This document shows, one piece after another, positions 48,452 to 57,074 of a DNA stretch of 64,000 nucleotides. Position numbers and translations under genes: made by a program. Position 1 is the first letter of the stretch. Each line of letters begins with the position of its first letter. Source of the stretch: Photorhabdus akhurstii (lineage in GTDB: Bacteria > Pseudomonadota > Gammaproteobacteria > Enterobacterales > Enterobacteriaceae); NCBI RefSeq assembly GCF_018448925.1, contig NZ_RCWE01000003.1, positions 364,939 to 428,938 of the forward strand, read 5' to 3'. Under the pieces are notes generated by a model. That model did not search any database and was not told the DNA's origin. It saw nothing but the letters and a program-made list of their open reading frames with translations.

Positions 48452-51250
48452 ATGAAAATTTGTTTTCCTGTCAGCCGAGAAAATGATGGCCAGCCTTATC
48501 AGGCCACCGATGATAAAAGCCTGCAAGCCATGCTGGCGAAACTGCGTTCTGAGCCTAATGGCGCTTGGCTGGTTGGGGCGAATGGCCTGTGGCACGGCGG
48601 CGTGCATCTCAGTGACCGGGCCAGTGCGCCGTATTCCAAACTGACGCCGGATCTATTGCAACAGAACAAAGTGATGCCGCTGCGCTGTATGACTGAGGGG
48701 GAAGTAGTGGCTTACCGGCTGAATAAAGCGTATTTACAAGCCCCTTATTTTCGTGATGAACAACTGAAATACTCCAGTACTTTTGCGTTGGTGAAGTCAG
48801 AGTACAAGGCACAGGATGAAACACTGCTGACATTCTACAGCCTGTATATGCATCTGGCGCCGGTGAGCGACTACCCGGCATACCCACGTTATAGAGCGAT
48901 TGTGCAACACACACTGAATACCCACCGGTTTACCGCAAATAATGAGGAGCAATACGGTATACCATCCGATGTGACGGAACGGGGTGAACGTCGTGATTAT
49001 GATATTCCGCCGAAACATGGCACACTGAAACACGGTGATGAATTTTTGGTCTATCAGACCGCGGATTTCTTTATGACCACCATCATCTCGACCCGTTATG
49101 ACAAAGTACGCTTTGGTCTGGCGCAGAAACTAGAGGGAGGCGTAGTAAAAGATAAAAAAAAATTTTGGGTGGAATTAGATCCTCAGTTTGTTGAGCAGAC
49201 AGGTGAAGCCTGTCCCCAGATGCCGGTTTGGATGCAAACGGCAGTTAAAAAAGGGGCGTTCGATAGTGTACAAACTTTGACGGGTGATGCGGTTATCCGC
49301 ATAAACGCCGGAGACCCGATAGGGCATCTGGGGTTATTTGAATCGCCTGCGGCCCGGTTGCCTGACCGAATGTCTTACTATTTTACGCATATTGAAGTGT
49401 TGAGTGCTGACGATAACTTGCCGGATTTTGTCAATAACACAAAACACCTGGCGGATGGCCGGAAATATGTTATCTGCGGTCTTGATCAGATGTTGCACAG
49501 TTATGACGCGACACACAAAACTTTTACCCCCTTGAAAGTCAGAACGCAGCAGGAAATCGTTCTGGCGAAAGCGCTGACCAGCCCGGTTAAGGATAAAAAC
49601 GGGGTAAACTGGTACAAAGTGACGCAGACCGGCTGGGTAAAACAGAATGGGGAACTTGTAACGGAGGTAGATCAACATGACCTGAATAAACTGGGATTTC
49701 GTTTGTTGGAAGAGGAGGCGACCACGGATTTCAGCAAGTTAACGGCAGAAGAATGTGTGAAAGTCTTATTGCGTCATTTACTGGCGGTGGCAAAACAGGA
49801 CAGGCGGATAGATCATGCTTTGGTTCCGGTCCGTTATGAACGTATTTTACGGGAGCTGGATAAAGACGGCGATGGACAGTTGAATGCGCAGGAAGTGCGC
49901 CTTGGGTTGTATAACCCGGAAATGATTAACGTGGTGACGAGGTTTATCGTGAAGCACAGCAGTGAATGGTATGAAGACAGTCAAGGGGGACCGTGGGAGA
50001 ACTTTTTTACGAATGTGGTAAAAAACCGCACGGCGAATAAGTTCTGGCGGCAGTATTTGGATGATCAGGTATGGATGAAGGAAGTGGAACCATTCAGTAG
50101 CGGGAAGCCAGTGTGGCATATGCATCCTGTGGTGTTTTTGGATGCCCTGAAATGTGAAGAAGAAAAACAAATAATTTTCCCACTAACAGTGAAACCTGAA
50201 AATGATCCGGGACATAAATGGTCTCATTACGATTGGAGAGATATTCATCAAAGGAATATGGCTGCTTTTGGAACAAATCGTTCTGGAGGAAAAAGAAAGC
50301 ACGCTGCGCGAGATCTATATACAAATCCTCATGAGAAAGTTGTCGCAATATGTGATGGTATAGTTCTGGATGTTCATAGTTTTTATAGTGGGACTTATCA
50401 GGTAACAGTTAAACATACAACAAAAGATGGTAGGAATTTTATTATTCGCTATGGTGAACTAGATCCTAATAGTATAAAAGTTGGAATTAATGAAAGAATA
50501 AAACAAAATCAACATATTGGGAGTACTGGTAGACTTCTTCATAAAGATGGTTCTCCTGTACTTAAATTAAACGGTAACACTGTATTCATGCTTCATTTTG
50601 AGTATTATACGGGAGATGATGGACTCAATATAAACCACTCATTAACTGATCGTGATAATCCACCATTCATACGCCGACGTGATTTATCAGATCCATTAAA
50701 TATTTTAGATGAAGGTTACAGGAGTACTTTTCAAAATAATAACTGTAGTGACAACAGACTGAATGTTAATGGATTATTTACCTCTGAAAAAGGTAAGAAT
50801 TTTATAAAATCGTGGGAATCACTAGAATTGGAAGCGTATAATGATGTTAAAGGGTTTTGTACTATTGGTTATGGACATTTAATCCAGAAAAAAAATTGTG
50901 AGGATATTAATTTGCCAGTTGATTTACAAGGAAAAATAACAAAACAAAAAGCTGATGAAATATTTAGTAATGATTTGCTACGTTTTGAGAATGCAGTCAA
51001 ACAGGCTATTTTCGTTAATTTGTATCAAAATGAGTTCGATGCGCTGGTCAGTTTGTTATTTAATTGCGGTGAGAATTTCTTTGTCCAAAAAAGAGCACCT
51101 AATCTAGTGAAATTACTTAATAATAGAGACTATGTTGAAGCAGCTGAAGAGTTTTTGGATATTACTAATGGTGGAATAAGTGGGTTGGTGAATAGAAGGC
51201 GTGCCGAATATGATATTTTTCTGATTAAAAAATACAATTTTAATCACTAA
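48452..51250 (+). CDS. T6SS effector: EF-hand, M23-like domain and GH24 lysozyme
   Basis: The 932-aa product lies 13 bp after vgrG with AAGGAG before it. Residues 470-481 (DKDGDGQLNAQE) form a textbook EF-hand calcium loop. Around 615-720 is an M23/LytM-like fold with Zn ligands H617, D621 (HAARD) and H715. The residues normally His for catalysis are E669 (RYGELD) and M713 (MLHFE), so this domain may be altered or inactive. Residues 784-930 are a phage-type lysozyme; E789, D798 and T804 have the T4 lysozyme spacing. It would cleave peptidoglycan in the target periplasm. Base composition turns AT-rich near 50160, where the C-terminal part was probably exchanged. The next gene is its likely immunity gene. 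Confidence 0.85.
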   Translation: MKICFPVSRENDGQPYQATDDKSLQAMLAKLRSEPNGAWLVGANGLWHGGVHLSDRASAPYSKLTPDLLQQNKVMPLRCMTEGEVVAYRLNKAYLQAPYFRDEQLKYSSTFALVKSEYKAQDETLLTFYSLYMHLAPVSDYPAYPRYRAIVQHTLNTHRFTANNEEQYGIPSDVTERGERRDYDIPPKHGTLKHGDEFLVYQTADFFMTTIISTRYDKVRFGLAQKLEGGVVKDKKKFWVELDPQFVEQTGEACPQMPVWMQTAVKKGAFDSVQTLTGDAVIRINAGDPIGHLGLFESPAARLPDRMSYYFTHIEVLSADDNLPDFVNNTKHLADGRKYVICGLDQMLHSYDATHKTFTPLKVRTQQEIVLAKALTSPVKDKNGVNWYKVTQTGWVKQNGELVTEVDQHDLNKLGFRLLEEEATTDFSKLTAEECVKVLLRHLLAVAKQDRRIDHALVPVRYERILRELDKDGDGQLNAQEVRLGLYNPEMINVVTRFIVKHSSEWYEDSQGGPWENFFTNVVKNRTANKFWRQYLDDQVWMKEVEPFSSGKPVWHMHPVVFLDALKCEEEKQIIFPLTVKPENDPGHKWSHYDWRDIHQRNMAAFGTNRSGGKRKHAARDLYTNPHEKVVAICDGIVLDVHSFYSGTYQVTVKHTTKDGRNFIIRYGELDPNSIKVGINERIKQNQHIGSTGRLLHKDGSPVLKLNGNTVFMLHFEYYTGDDGLNINHSLTDRDNPPFIRRRDLSDPLNILDEGYRSTFQNNNCSDNRLNVNGLFTSEKGKNFIKSWESLELEAYNDVKGFCTIGYGHLIQKKNCEDINLPVDLQGKITKQKADEIFSNDLLRFENAVKQAIFVNLYQNEFDALVSLLFNCGENFFVQKRAPNLVKLLNNRDYVEAAEEFLDITNGGISGLVNRRRAEYDIFLIKKYNFNH

Positions 51251-51265
51251 TGGTGAGGAATAAGC

Positions 51266-52132
51266 ATGAAAAGTAAACTTAGTGTGGTTTTTGTTTTTTT
51301 ATTTGTCTTATTGTTTTTTCAGTCACTTTCTTATGGTGGGGGTAAGGAGGTTGCTGCAAATACTGTTAAGAGAGAGTTAAATAATTCTGAATGGGGATAT
51401 TCTTATGTGTCAGGGCCTATTGTATCCGTATCTGATGAAGTGAATAAGAAGGTTATTGAAAATATATTTAAGATGAGAAAGCTGAGTTTTAATAATAATA
51501 TCCTTAATGTTACTGGGTTGTGTTCTTATGAGTATATCGCTGAGAAAAAAACGCCTATCAGCTATTGGTATAGCAACAAGACAGTCGAATTATATAAGAA
51601 TTTTTTTTCTAAATATAATGTCAAATTAAATGATTATATTTATAATGTTTCTCCAGTTAATCCTGATGAAACATGTGAATATCCATTCTCTGATTTCATT
51701 TATATAGATAATAAGATGGTTTTTATTTATGACGGATACGCTATATTTTACTCCAGAATGGATAGCTCCAAATCATTATCCAATGCTAAAAAAAATAATT
51801 TTTGTAAACATACAGAACAATCTATAGAATCAGTTTATGAGAATGGAGATATAACGGAATGTTTCTACAATGGTGTTAATATTGTAGAAGCATATGCAAT
51901 ATTCAGAAATAGTTCTATTGAAGGAAGTGACGGATTTTATCTTTCTGAAAAACTGAATGTGATGAAAAATATAACAGTTAAATGTGATAAGGATTGTATG
52001 GAGGTTAAATACATATGGATAAATAAAAATAAACTGAAAATTATTATCGAGTTTTCTGGCGGCACAACAGAATTCTATTTTAATGAGAACATAAATGGCA
52101 CAAAAGTGATAACAAAGTCTTATCCAGATTGA
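51266..52132 (+). CDS. Probable immunity protein for the adjacent effector (secreted, 288 aa)
   Basis: The N-terminus (KLSVVFVFLFVLLFFQSLSYG) is a signal peptide, so the protein is expected in the periplasm where a wall-degrading effector acts. The mature part has several cysteines (GLCSYEY, ETCEYPF, NNFCKH, VKCDKDCMEVKY) that could form disulfides. I recognise no family. Its position 15 bp after the effector and AT-rich composition like the effector's C-terminal part support an immunity role. A deleted copy of this gene lies at 59615-59771. Confidence 0.65.
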   Translation: MKSKLSVVFVFLFVLLFFQSLSYGGGKEVAANTVKRELNNSEWGYSYVSGPIVSVSDEVNKKVIENIFKMRKLSFNNNILNVTGLCSYEYIAEKKTPISYWYSNKTVELYKNFFSKYNVKLNDYIYNVSPVNPDETCEYPFSDFIYIDNKMVFIYDGYAIFYSRMDSSKSLSNAKKNNFCKHTEQSIESVYENGDITECFYNGVNIVEAYAIFRNSSIEGSDGFYLSEKLNVMKNITVKCDKDCMEVKYIWINKNKLKIIIEFSGGTTEFYFNENINGTKVITKSYPD

Positions 52133-52344
52133 ATTATTTGGATTATTACTATTATCTCATTTGTTACAATGGAACAAATTGGTCTTTGTGTCTTTTTATT
52201 TTCAATACATATCAGATATAAGTAAATACAATATTGAAGAGAGATATTGCTTTTCAATGATTTTTTATTAATTAGTCACTTTAACAAGGGGGTACTTATG
52301 CTGGCATTTATTCTTAAAGGTGATGAGATTTCATCCGGAGGAAC
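52095..52344 (+). repeat. Duplicated block: immunity-gene end plus PAAR start (copy 1)
   Basis: Copy 1 of the block at 59735-60022. Here the PAAR start leads into a wrecked effector instead of a full PAAR gene. Confidence 0.8.
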
Positions 52345-52932
52345 ATATCTTGTGGGATGGTTAGGTGGAGTAATAGGTCTAGGATATGAAAGAGCGTTCT
52401 CAGTCTTCCATAAAAGAAACTATGCGTAATATTGGATTAGATTCTGATATAGCAGAGAAAATTAATAAGGGAGCAGGACTTACTAATAATGACGCAAGTA
52501 ATTTTGCAAGAGATAACCGTAATCTTGTCTCATTAACTGCTGAACAGGAGAGCAAGCTACTCAAGTATATAGTAAATAAGATTCCAAAATAGCGCTACAT
52601 CTTATACTACTCATAATTCTATGTATAACAATGGGTTGAAGAAGGTCATGTGTAGCAGAATTATGAAACGTTATTTACCTGCTTATGAAGATTTAGTGAG
52701 AAGAAAAATAAAAGTTCCATTAAGGCAAAATCAATTTGATGCATTAGTGAGTTTTGCCTATAACCTAGGGGGGAGATTTAATAACGTGACTAGATTTATC
52801 AACAATGGTGAGGTAAAGAATGCAATGGAGGAAATGAAAAAAGCTGTGACATCGGGGGGAGTGGTTGTTAATGGATTAGTTAACAGAAGGAAATATGAAG
52901 TTAATCTTTATACAAAAGGAGATTACCGATAA
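52298..52932 (+). pseudogene. Wreck of a PAAR-lysozyme effector
   Basis: It begins MLAFILKGDEISSGGT, like the intact PAAR gene at 59976, then loses the PAAR fold. In another frame from 52386 a pesticin/phage-lysozyme-like stretch appears (GLTNNDASNFARDNR, LTAEQESKLLKYIV), stopping at 52590. It resumes one frame over with RYLPAYEDLVRRKI, LRQNQFDALVSFAYNLGG and VNGLVNRRKYEVNLY to a stop at 52932. Removing one A from the AAAA near 52586-52589 rejoins the last two parts. Several lesions make it non-functional as a whole. Its stop shares one base with the LprI-type gene that follows. Confidence 0.75.
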
Positions 52933-53747
52933 TGAGTATGTATAGAGAATTGATTAAAAGAGTAATTTTGGGTGGTTTACTTTTCAATGCGAGTTTTAGT
53001 TCGTTTTCTGAGTCATTGACCCCAGTTTCCTTATATGGAAACTGGCAAATTAGACAGGTTGAAATAAATAATAATTCAACTAGGCGGCTTAATTATCAAT
53101 TCAATGATCCTAGATTAGTTGGTAGGGTGTTAGATATTAGTGCTAATAGACTATCTTCTAATTTTCCTGAGGATGGGACATGCTTATCTTTATCAGTCTC
53201 ATCAGGAGCGGAAACAATAAATAGTTTAATATCGAAAATATCAGCGGGGGATAAAAATACAACAGCTAAAGATTACGAATTGAGTATTGATGGTAATAGA
53301 ATATATCCCGTGGAGAAGTTCTCTTGTAAATCAGGTTATTTTGGCCCTGGTGTTGGTAATGATGATAATAGAACATGGTTTTTTATTATAGATAGAGATA
53401 CTTTATTAACTAATTGGTTTGATTTGACTATTATCAAAATGAACCGACTGCCTCAAAAACCCACTCCAGTTGCGTCATTTAACTGTAAGAATGCTCAAAG
53501 TAAAACAGAAAGAGCTATCTGTCAAAATTTTGATTTGGCAGCATGGGATAATAGTGTTAATAAGACTTGGATATTAACGAAAGAGTTACAGCAATCTATA
53601 GGAGATCGAGATAATTTAAGAAATTTACACGCGGAGCAAGTGGAATGGTTAAAAAACAGAAACAAATGTGGTAGTGATGAAAGATGTTTAACTAAAATAA
53701 TGAAAATTCGCATAGAGCAATTAATGTCAATGAATACTTCCGAGTGA
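52932..53747 (+). CDS. Secreted protein with C-terminal LprI-type lysozyme-inhibitor domain (immunity)
   Basis: A 271-aa protein with a signal peptide (VILGGLLFNASFSSFSES). After a unique N-terminal domain, residues about 180-265 match the LprI/DUF1311 family: FNCKNAQSKTERAICQNFDL, LHAEQVEWLKNRNKC and CLTKIMKIRIEQL, with the paired cysteines. LprI proteins are known to inhibit lysozyme. It starts in a TAATG overlap with the lysozyme wreck, so it is the natural immunity partner of that toxin, now orphaned. Confidence 0.8.
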   Translation: MSMYRELIKRVILGGLLFNASFSSFSESLTPVSLYGNWQIRQVEINNNSTRRLNYQFNDPRLVGRVLDISANRLSSNFPEDGTCLSLSVSSGAETINSLISKISAGDKNTTAKDYELSIDGNRIYPVEKFSCKSGYFGPGVGNDDNRTWFFIIDRDTLLTNWFDLTIIKMNRLPQKPTPVASFNCKNAQSKTERAICQNFDLAAWDNSVNKTWILTKELQQSIGDRDNLRNLHAEQVEWLKNRNKCGSDERCLTKIMKIRIEQLMSMNTSE

Positions 53748-53944
53748 TTCTGGATGATCTAAAATTTAAGATTAGATTGTCATATGGAACATTAATTATC
53801 CTTATGAAGATCAAGATAGTTTTTTGTGAATGTCAGAAAGGGATATTTTGAATCATTAACATATATAAATGATAGTTGTAATAATTAAGTGAAATATCTT
53901 GCAGGATGATTAGATAGAGTTAATGATTGTTTAAAGGTGATTAT

Positions 53945-54322
53945 ATGAAAAAGATTTTGTTTCTATTATTGTTTTTTTGTTCCCAAGCATTTGCTTTTTC
54001 TGGCTATTGGATTTCACAGTATAATAATGACACTTATAAGCTTTATTTAAAGGAGAATAAAAATGTAATAGTAGGCAGGTATTGTTTTATAACAAATAAT
54101 GGCAATAGGATAGATTGTGAGGATAATGATGTGTTAAATATAAAAGGTCATATAAATGGTAATGTTGCTGATGTTTATTTTATGAGTACTTTTGGTGGTA
54201 GTGGAACCGCGAGAATAACAAAAGAAAAGAATAAACTTATATGGGTTATTGAAGATTCAAAACCATTTGATGATGCTAATATGAATGTGAAAAGAAAAAT
54301 AATATTTATACGGAGTAAATAA
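53945..54322 (+). CDS. Secreted small protein, probable orphan immunity protein (125 aa)
   Basis: A clear signal peptide (MKKILFLLLFFCSQAFA, then FSGYW) and a beta-rich mature part with YCFITNNGNRIDCED and FGGSGTARI. I do not recognise a named family; the pattern resembles small periplasmic proteins found beside T6SS genes. ATG 53945 has AAAGGTGA upstream. No toxin tail could be read in the 200 bp before it. Confidence 0.6.
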   Translation: MKKILFLLLFFCSQAFAFSGYWISQYNNDTYKLYLKENKNVIVGRYCFITNNGNRIDCEDNDVLNIKGHINGNVADVYFMSTFGGSGTARITKEKNKLIWVIEDSKPFDDANMNVKRKIIFIRSK

Positions 54323-54387
54323 ATTTTCAATGACTATTTTATTAACTTTATATTGAATTGATTAAGGCCCTAAGAGCGAAGGACTGA

Positions 54388-54480
54388 CAGTTTTTTTCTC
54401 GAATATACAACGGTCCCCGTCAGAATGGATATGATGTAAAAATGAGTAGGAATTATGATGCGATTATATCTCACAGGTAG
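54388..54480 (+). pseudogene. C-terminal tail of an N-acetylmuramidase-like effector
   Basis: One frame reads QFFSRIYNGPRQNGYDVKM and on to a TAG at 54478-54480. The F-x-R-x-YNGP-x-x-NGYD pattern is that of the C-terminal end of N-acetylmuramidase (DUF3380-type) domains. A stop at 54385 cuts it off upstream. The tail overlaps the start of the next gene by 26 bp, the arrangement expected for a toxin and its immunity gene. Confidence 0.6.
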
Positions 54481-54922
54481 TTTAGTACTTTTGCTTTCTT
54501 TACTTTCTTTTCACAACTCTTATGCTAAGAGTGAAAATAATTCAGATATTTATTTTTCATGTAATACAAAGAAAGGTAATGTAAAATTGGAAATAAAAGA
54601 TGGCACGTTATCATACTCTTTGTCAAAAGAGGGAATAAACAGTTTTATATTTAATTCTTTTGGAGATAACTATTCTGGTTTTTTATATAATCATTATACG
54701 AGATATCAAACGGAGTATGTTTATGTTTCTTTTGTCAATGAAAATTATAGATATACAGTATTTGATAATTATGAAAATAATGAAAAATCTAGTGGGGTAA
54801 GTGTTGTAAATAATGATAATAAAAAAGAGTTTCTGCTGATGTGTAAGACAGTGAAAAAAAACAATCTTAGAAATCTCATTACGTTTTTAGCGTGTGATAA
54901 GGATAATGCGTTGGGGTGTTGA
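54455..54922 (+). CDS. Secreted protein, probable immunity protein, family shared with 57822
   Basis: 155 aa with a signal peptide (LYLTGSLVLLLSLLSFHNSYA). The mature part has FSCNTKKGNVKLEI, YQTEYVYVSFVNENYRYTVF and SSGVSVVNN, ending with cysteines. These align with blocks of the gene at 57822 (HCTMKESKF, SHIRFENNNYHYIIYD, ESGVSIMKDG), so both belong to one unnamed family. ATG 54455 has AGG 5 bases upstream. It overlaps a muramidase-like tail, its probable original toxin partner. Confidence 0.65.
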   Translation: MMRLYLTGSLVLLLSLLSFHNSYAKSENNSDIYFSCNTKKGNVKLEIKDGTLSYSLSKEGINSFIFNSFGDNYSGFLYNHYTRYQTEYVYVSFVNENYRYTVFDNYENNEKSSGVSVVNNDNKKEFLLMCKTVKKNNLRNLITFLACDKDNALGC

Positions 54923-55036
54923 GAAAATATAAGAGGCTGTAATATAACAGTAAATACTATGGAGTACTTGGAAAGGATGTATTAATTTATTCTAATGATC
55001 GGATTTCTGATCTTTCAAAAAATTAAGGTGGTTGGT

Positions 55037-55468
55037 ATGTTTAGAAAAATAATTTTCATTATCTTTTGTTTTTTCCCTTTTTTTTCTAATGCCAGTGTGA
55101 ATTCTTATATTAACTGTTTTACTTCCAATGATCAGAAAGGGATTAATTTAAAGTTTGTTACTATAAATGATGGAGGGAGAGATAAATGGTTAGGTGGATA
55201 TGTAAAATATGAGAAATCTAATTACCCTATAACTGTTGTTCCGATTAAAGAAAGTGCAGAGGAATTTACTGAAGGAAGGCCGTATGAATATACTACAACC
55301 TGGATAGAAATTATCAATGGTAAACCTGAAGGTAAATACATAACTGTAAGACAAGGCGCTATTTTCTCTTCTTTTGTATATATAAACACAAAGTCGAAAA
55401 AACGGTACGATTTCACACAGGTATTTGATGCTATGAATGATGGTTCTTGTCAATGGAAAAAGCGTTGA
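55037..55468 (+). CDS. Secreted small protein, probable orphan immunity protein (143 aa)
   Basis: Signal peptide MFRKIIFIIFCFFPFFSNA, then a mature domain with two cysteines (INCFTSND and GSCQWKKR). No family recognised. ATG 55037 is preferred over 54995 because the signal peptide begins there and AAGGTGG lies upstream. The 110 bp before it include a 22-codon frame ending SNDRISDLSKN that might be a toxin tail, but I cannot name it. Confidence 0.6.
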   Translation: MFRKIIFIIFCFFPFFSNASVNSYINCFTSNDQKGINLKFVTINDGGRDKWLGGYVKYEKSNYPITVVPIKESAEEFTEGRPYEYTTTWIEIINGKPEGKYITVRQGAIFSSFVYINTKSKKRYDFTQVFDAMNDGSCQWKKR

Positions 55469-55745
55469 CCATTCTGGTTAACGATAAAAACGGGTGAACT
55501 GGTACAAAGTGATGCAGACCGGCTGGGTAAAACAAAATGGGGAATTTACGGCGGAGGTAGATCAACATGACCTGAATAAACTGGGATTTCGTTTGTTGGA
55601 AGAGGAGACGACTACGGATTTCAACAAGTAAATGGCAGAGGAATGCGTGAAAATCCTATTACGCCATTTACTGGCGGTGGCAAAATAGGACCTGCGGATA
55701 GACCATGCCTTGGTTTTGGCCCATTATGAACGTATTTTGTGGAAT
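55469..55745 (+). pseudogene. Copied internal fragment of the T6SS effector gene
   Basis: This stretch is a near copy of about 49583-49859 in the effector, including the shared run TAGATCAACATGACCTGAAT and the segment coding HDLNKLGFRLLEEE. It carries a 1-bp deletion near 55491, a 3-bp deletion near 55548 and stop codons (TAA at 55629), so it is not translated as the original. Composition is like the effector's older, GC-richer part, unlike the flanking AT-rich genes. It leads straight into the LprI gene at 55759. Confidence 0.88.
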
Positions 55746-55758
55746 TGAGGTAAGATTT

Positions 55759-56148
55759 ATGAAGAGATTATTTCCCATTATGATTTTTTTTAGTTCAATG
55801 TCTTATGCAGGTCAGATAGATGATTCCTTAGATGCTTGTTTAGATAAATCATTTTCAACTCCTGAGATAAGTTTATGTTACAGCAATGCTACTGATGAAT
55901 GGGATAAAGAGCTTAATATTGAGTATAAAAAACTCTTAAGTATTCTCGATAATAATCAAAGAAAGGCATTAGTTAAGGCCCAAAAATCTTGGTTAGAATA
56001 TCGTGATAATTATTATTCTTTTCTGCAAGATTTTTATACCAGAGATGGAACTATGTGGGGAAACTTAGGTGCAGAAAAAAGAATGGAGTTAGTTAAAGAA
56101 AAAGTTAATAACTTAAAGAGTCTATTTGATAGTGTACAGCCTAAGTGA
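55759..56148 (+). CDS. LprI-family lysozyme-inhibitor protein (immunity)
   Basis: 129 aa with a signal peptide (KRLFPIMIFFSSMSYAG). The whole mature part is an LprI/DUF1311 domain: DACLDKSFSTPEISLCYSNA, WDKELNIEYKKLL, ALVKAQKSWLEYRDNY. Related LprI proteins inhibit lysozymes. ATG 55759 has GAGG upstream; an earlier in-frame start at 55705 would lie in the effector fragment. It is the second LprI-type gene in this array and would guard against a muramidase effector. Confidence 0.8.
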   Translation: MKRLFPIMIFFSSMSYAGQIDDSLDACLDKSFSTPEISLCYSNATDEWDKELNIEYKKLLSILDNNQRKALVKAQKSWLEYRDNYYSFLQDFYTRDGTMWGNLGAEKRMELVKEKVNNLKSLFDSVQPK

Positions 56149-56189
56149 ATCCTGTATCTTTCATATATAGAACGAGGTGAAAATAAAGC

Positions 56190-56210
56190 GCGGGTTATCT
56201 TATAACCCGC
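56190..56210. terminator. Bidirectional hairpin between convergent genes
   Basis: GCGGGTTAT (56190-56198) and ATAACCCGC (56202-56210) form a perfect 9-bp stem with a 3-nt loop between the converging genes at 55759 and 56223. Confidence 0.7.
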
Positions 56211-56222
56211 ATTGTTTGAACG

Positions 56223-56741
56223 TTAAAATAGTTTCTTAATGGCGTTTGCATTTTTCAAATCGCATGTAAGTTTTCTCTTTTCTTCGTATGAATATCCATC
56301 TATACATGAAAATTTACTACTTAACTTGATTTCTGGTATGCTTTTCTTTGAAGTGTCATAAGAATGAACTTGATATAATGTACCATCAATAGCCGCATTT
56401 GAGTCAAATGTTGATGTAAGTACAAATATTTGTGGGTATTTGCTATTAGAAGTCTTTTTTAATACGACAGTAAGAACTTTAGGCATTTTTTTATAGAGGT
56501 CATAACAGTCGATTATAATCTCTTTTTTAGGAATTATAACTTTAGCGATAATACCTGTTCCTTCTCCACCACAATATTCAGGGCCTTCATTGTTGGATGC
56601 TTCATAAAACACTAACTGGCTTTTTCCCATAATTGTATTTATGTTAATAATTGGATGAACATAGCTTTGTACCGCAGCAGCGAAAGTCACTCCCTGCAAT
56701 GAAAAAGTGAATGGAATGATTAGAAAAAGTAGTTTATTCAT
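56223..56741 (-). CDS. Secreted protein, probable immunity protein, family shared with 57075 and 58396
   Basis: 172 aa on the minus strand, with a signal peptide (NKLLFLIIPFTFSLQGVTFA). The segment KVLTVVLKKTS, then IFVLTSTFDSNAAIDGTLYQ and a C-terminal CIDGYSYEEKRKL ending in ANAIKKLF, aligns with the proteins at 57075 (EIKTVFF, YDGCGSSG, DSIRKYI) and 58396. It is the only gene of the array on this strand, so a small inversion or independent insertion is likely. CAGGAGAT precedes the start. Confidence 0.65.
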   Translation of the reverse strand: MNKLLFLIIPFTFSLQGVTFAAAVQSYVHPIININTIMGKSQLVFYEASNNEGPEYCGGEGTGIIAKVIIPKKEIIIDCYDLYKKMPKVLTVVLKKTSNSKYPQIFVLTSTFDSNAAIDGTLYQVHSYDTSKKSIPEIKLSSKFSCIDGYSYEEKRKLTCDLKNANAIKKLF

Positions 56742-56883
56742 TGATATCTCCTGTTGATAGATAAAATAGTTTGGTAGATTTACATAATAAGTGCAACATC
56801 GTTAATCCGGAAATAAATATGTTAGTATTCCCTTAAATAATTCATTCGGTGTTTTCCCACCACGAGTTTTTCAAGGATGATGA

Positions 56884-57066
56884 TTTAATCGATTTTGGAC
56901 AAGAAAAACAGATACGTATGGTATTTATTTGAAAAATCTTGCTAAGCTATCTTCGGTCAGAGAAGTTACTCAAGTCGTAAATGGAGGGCAAAATGGATAC
57001 GCAGATAGACTAAAAAGATATAACAAAGTGGCACTTCTTCTTGGGCTTGAAATTGAAAGAGAGTGA
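56884..57066 (+). pseudogene. C-terminal fragment of a GH19 chitinase/endolysin-type effector
   Basis: The frame reads FNRFWTRKTDTYGIYLKNL, then VREVTQVVNGGQNGYADRLK and RYNKVALLLGLEIE to a TGA at 57064-57066. VTxxVNGGxNGxADRLxRY is the C-terminal signature of GH19 enzymes that cleave peptidoglycan. Nothing of the catalytic N-terminal part remains. It ends next to the immunity-like gene starting at 57075. Confidence 0.75.
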
Positions 57067-57074
57067 TTGAAATT

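Noticed and set aside
54935-55015. Toxin tail before the gene at 55037
   Set aside because: A 22-codon frame ending SNDRISDLSKN is present, but it matches no recognisable toxin end and could be chance.
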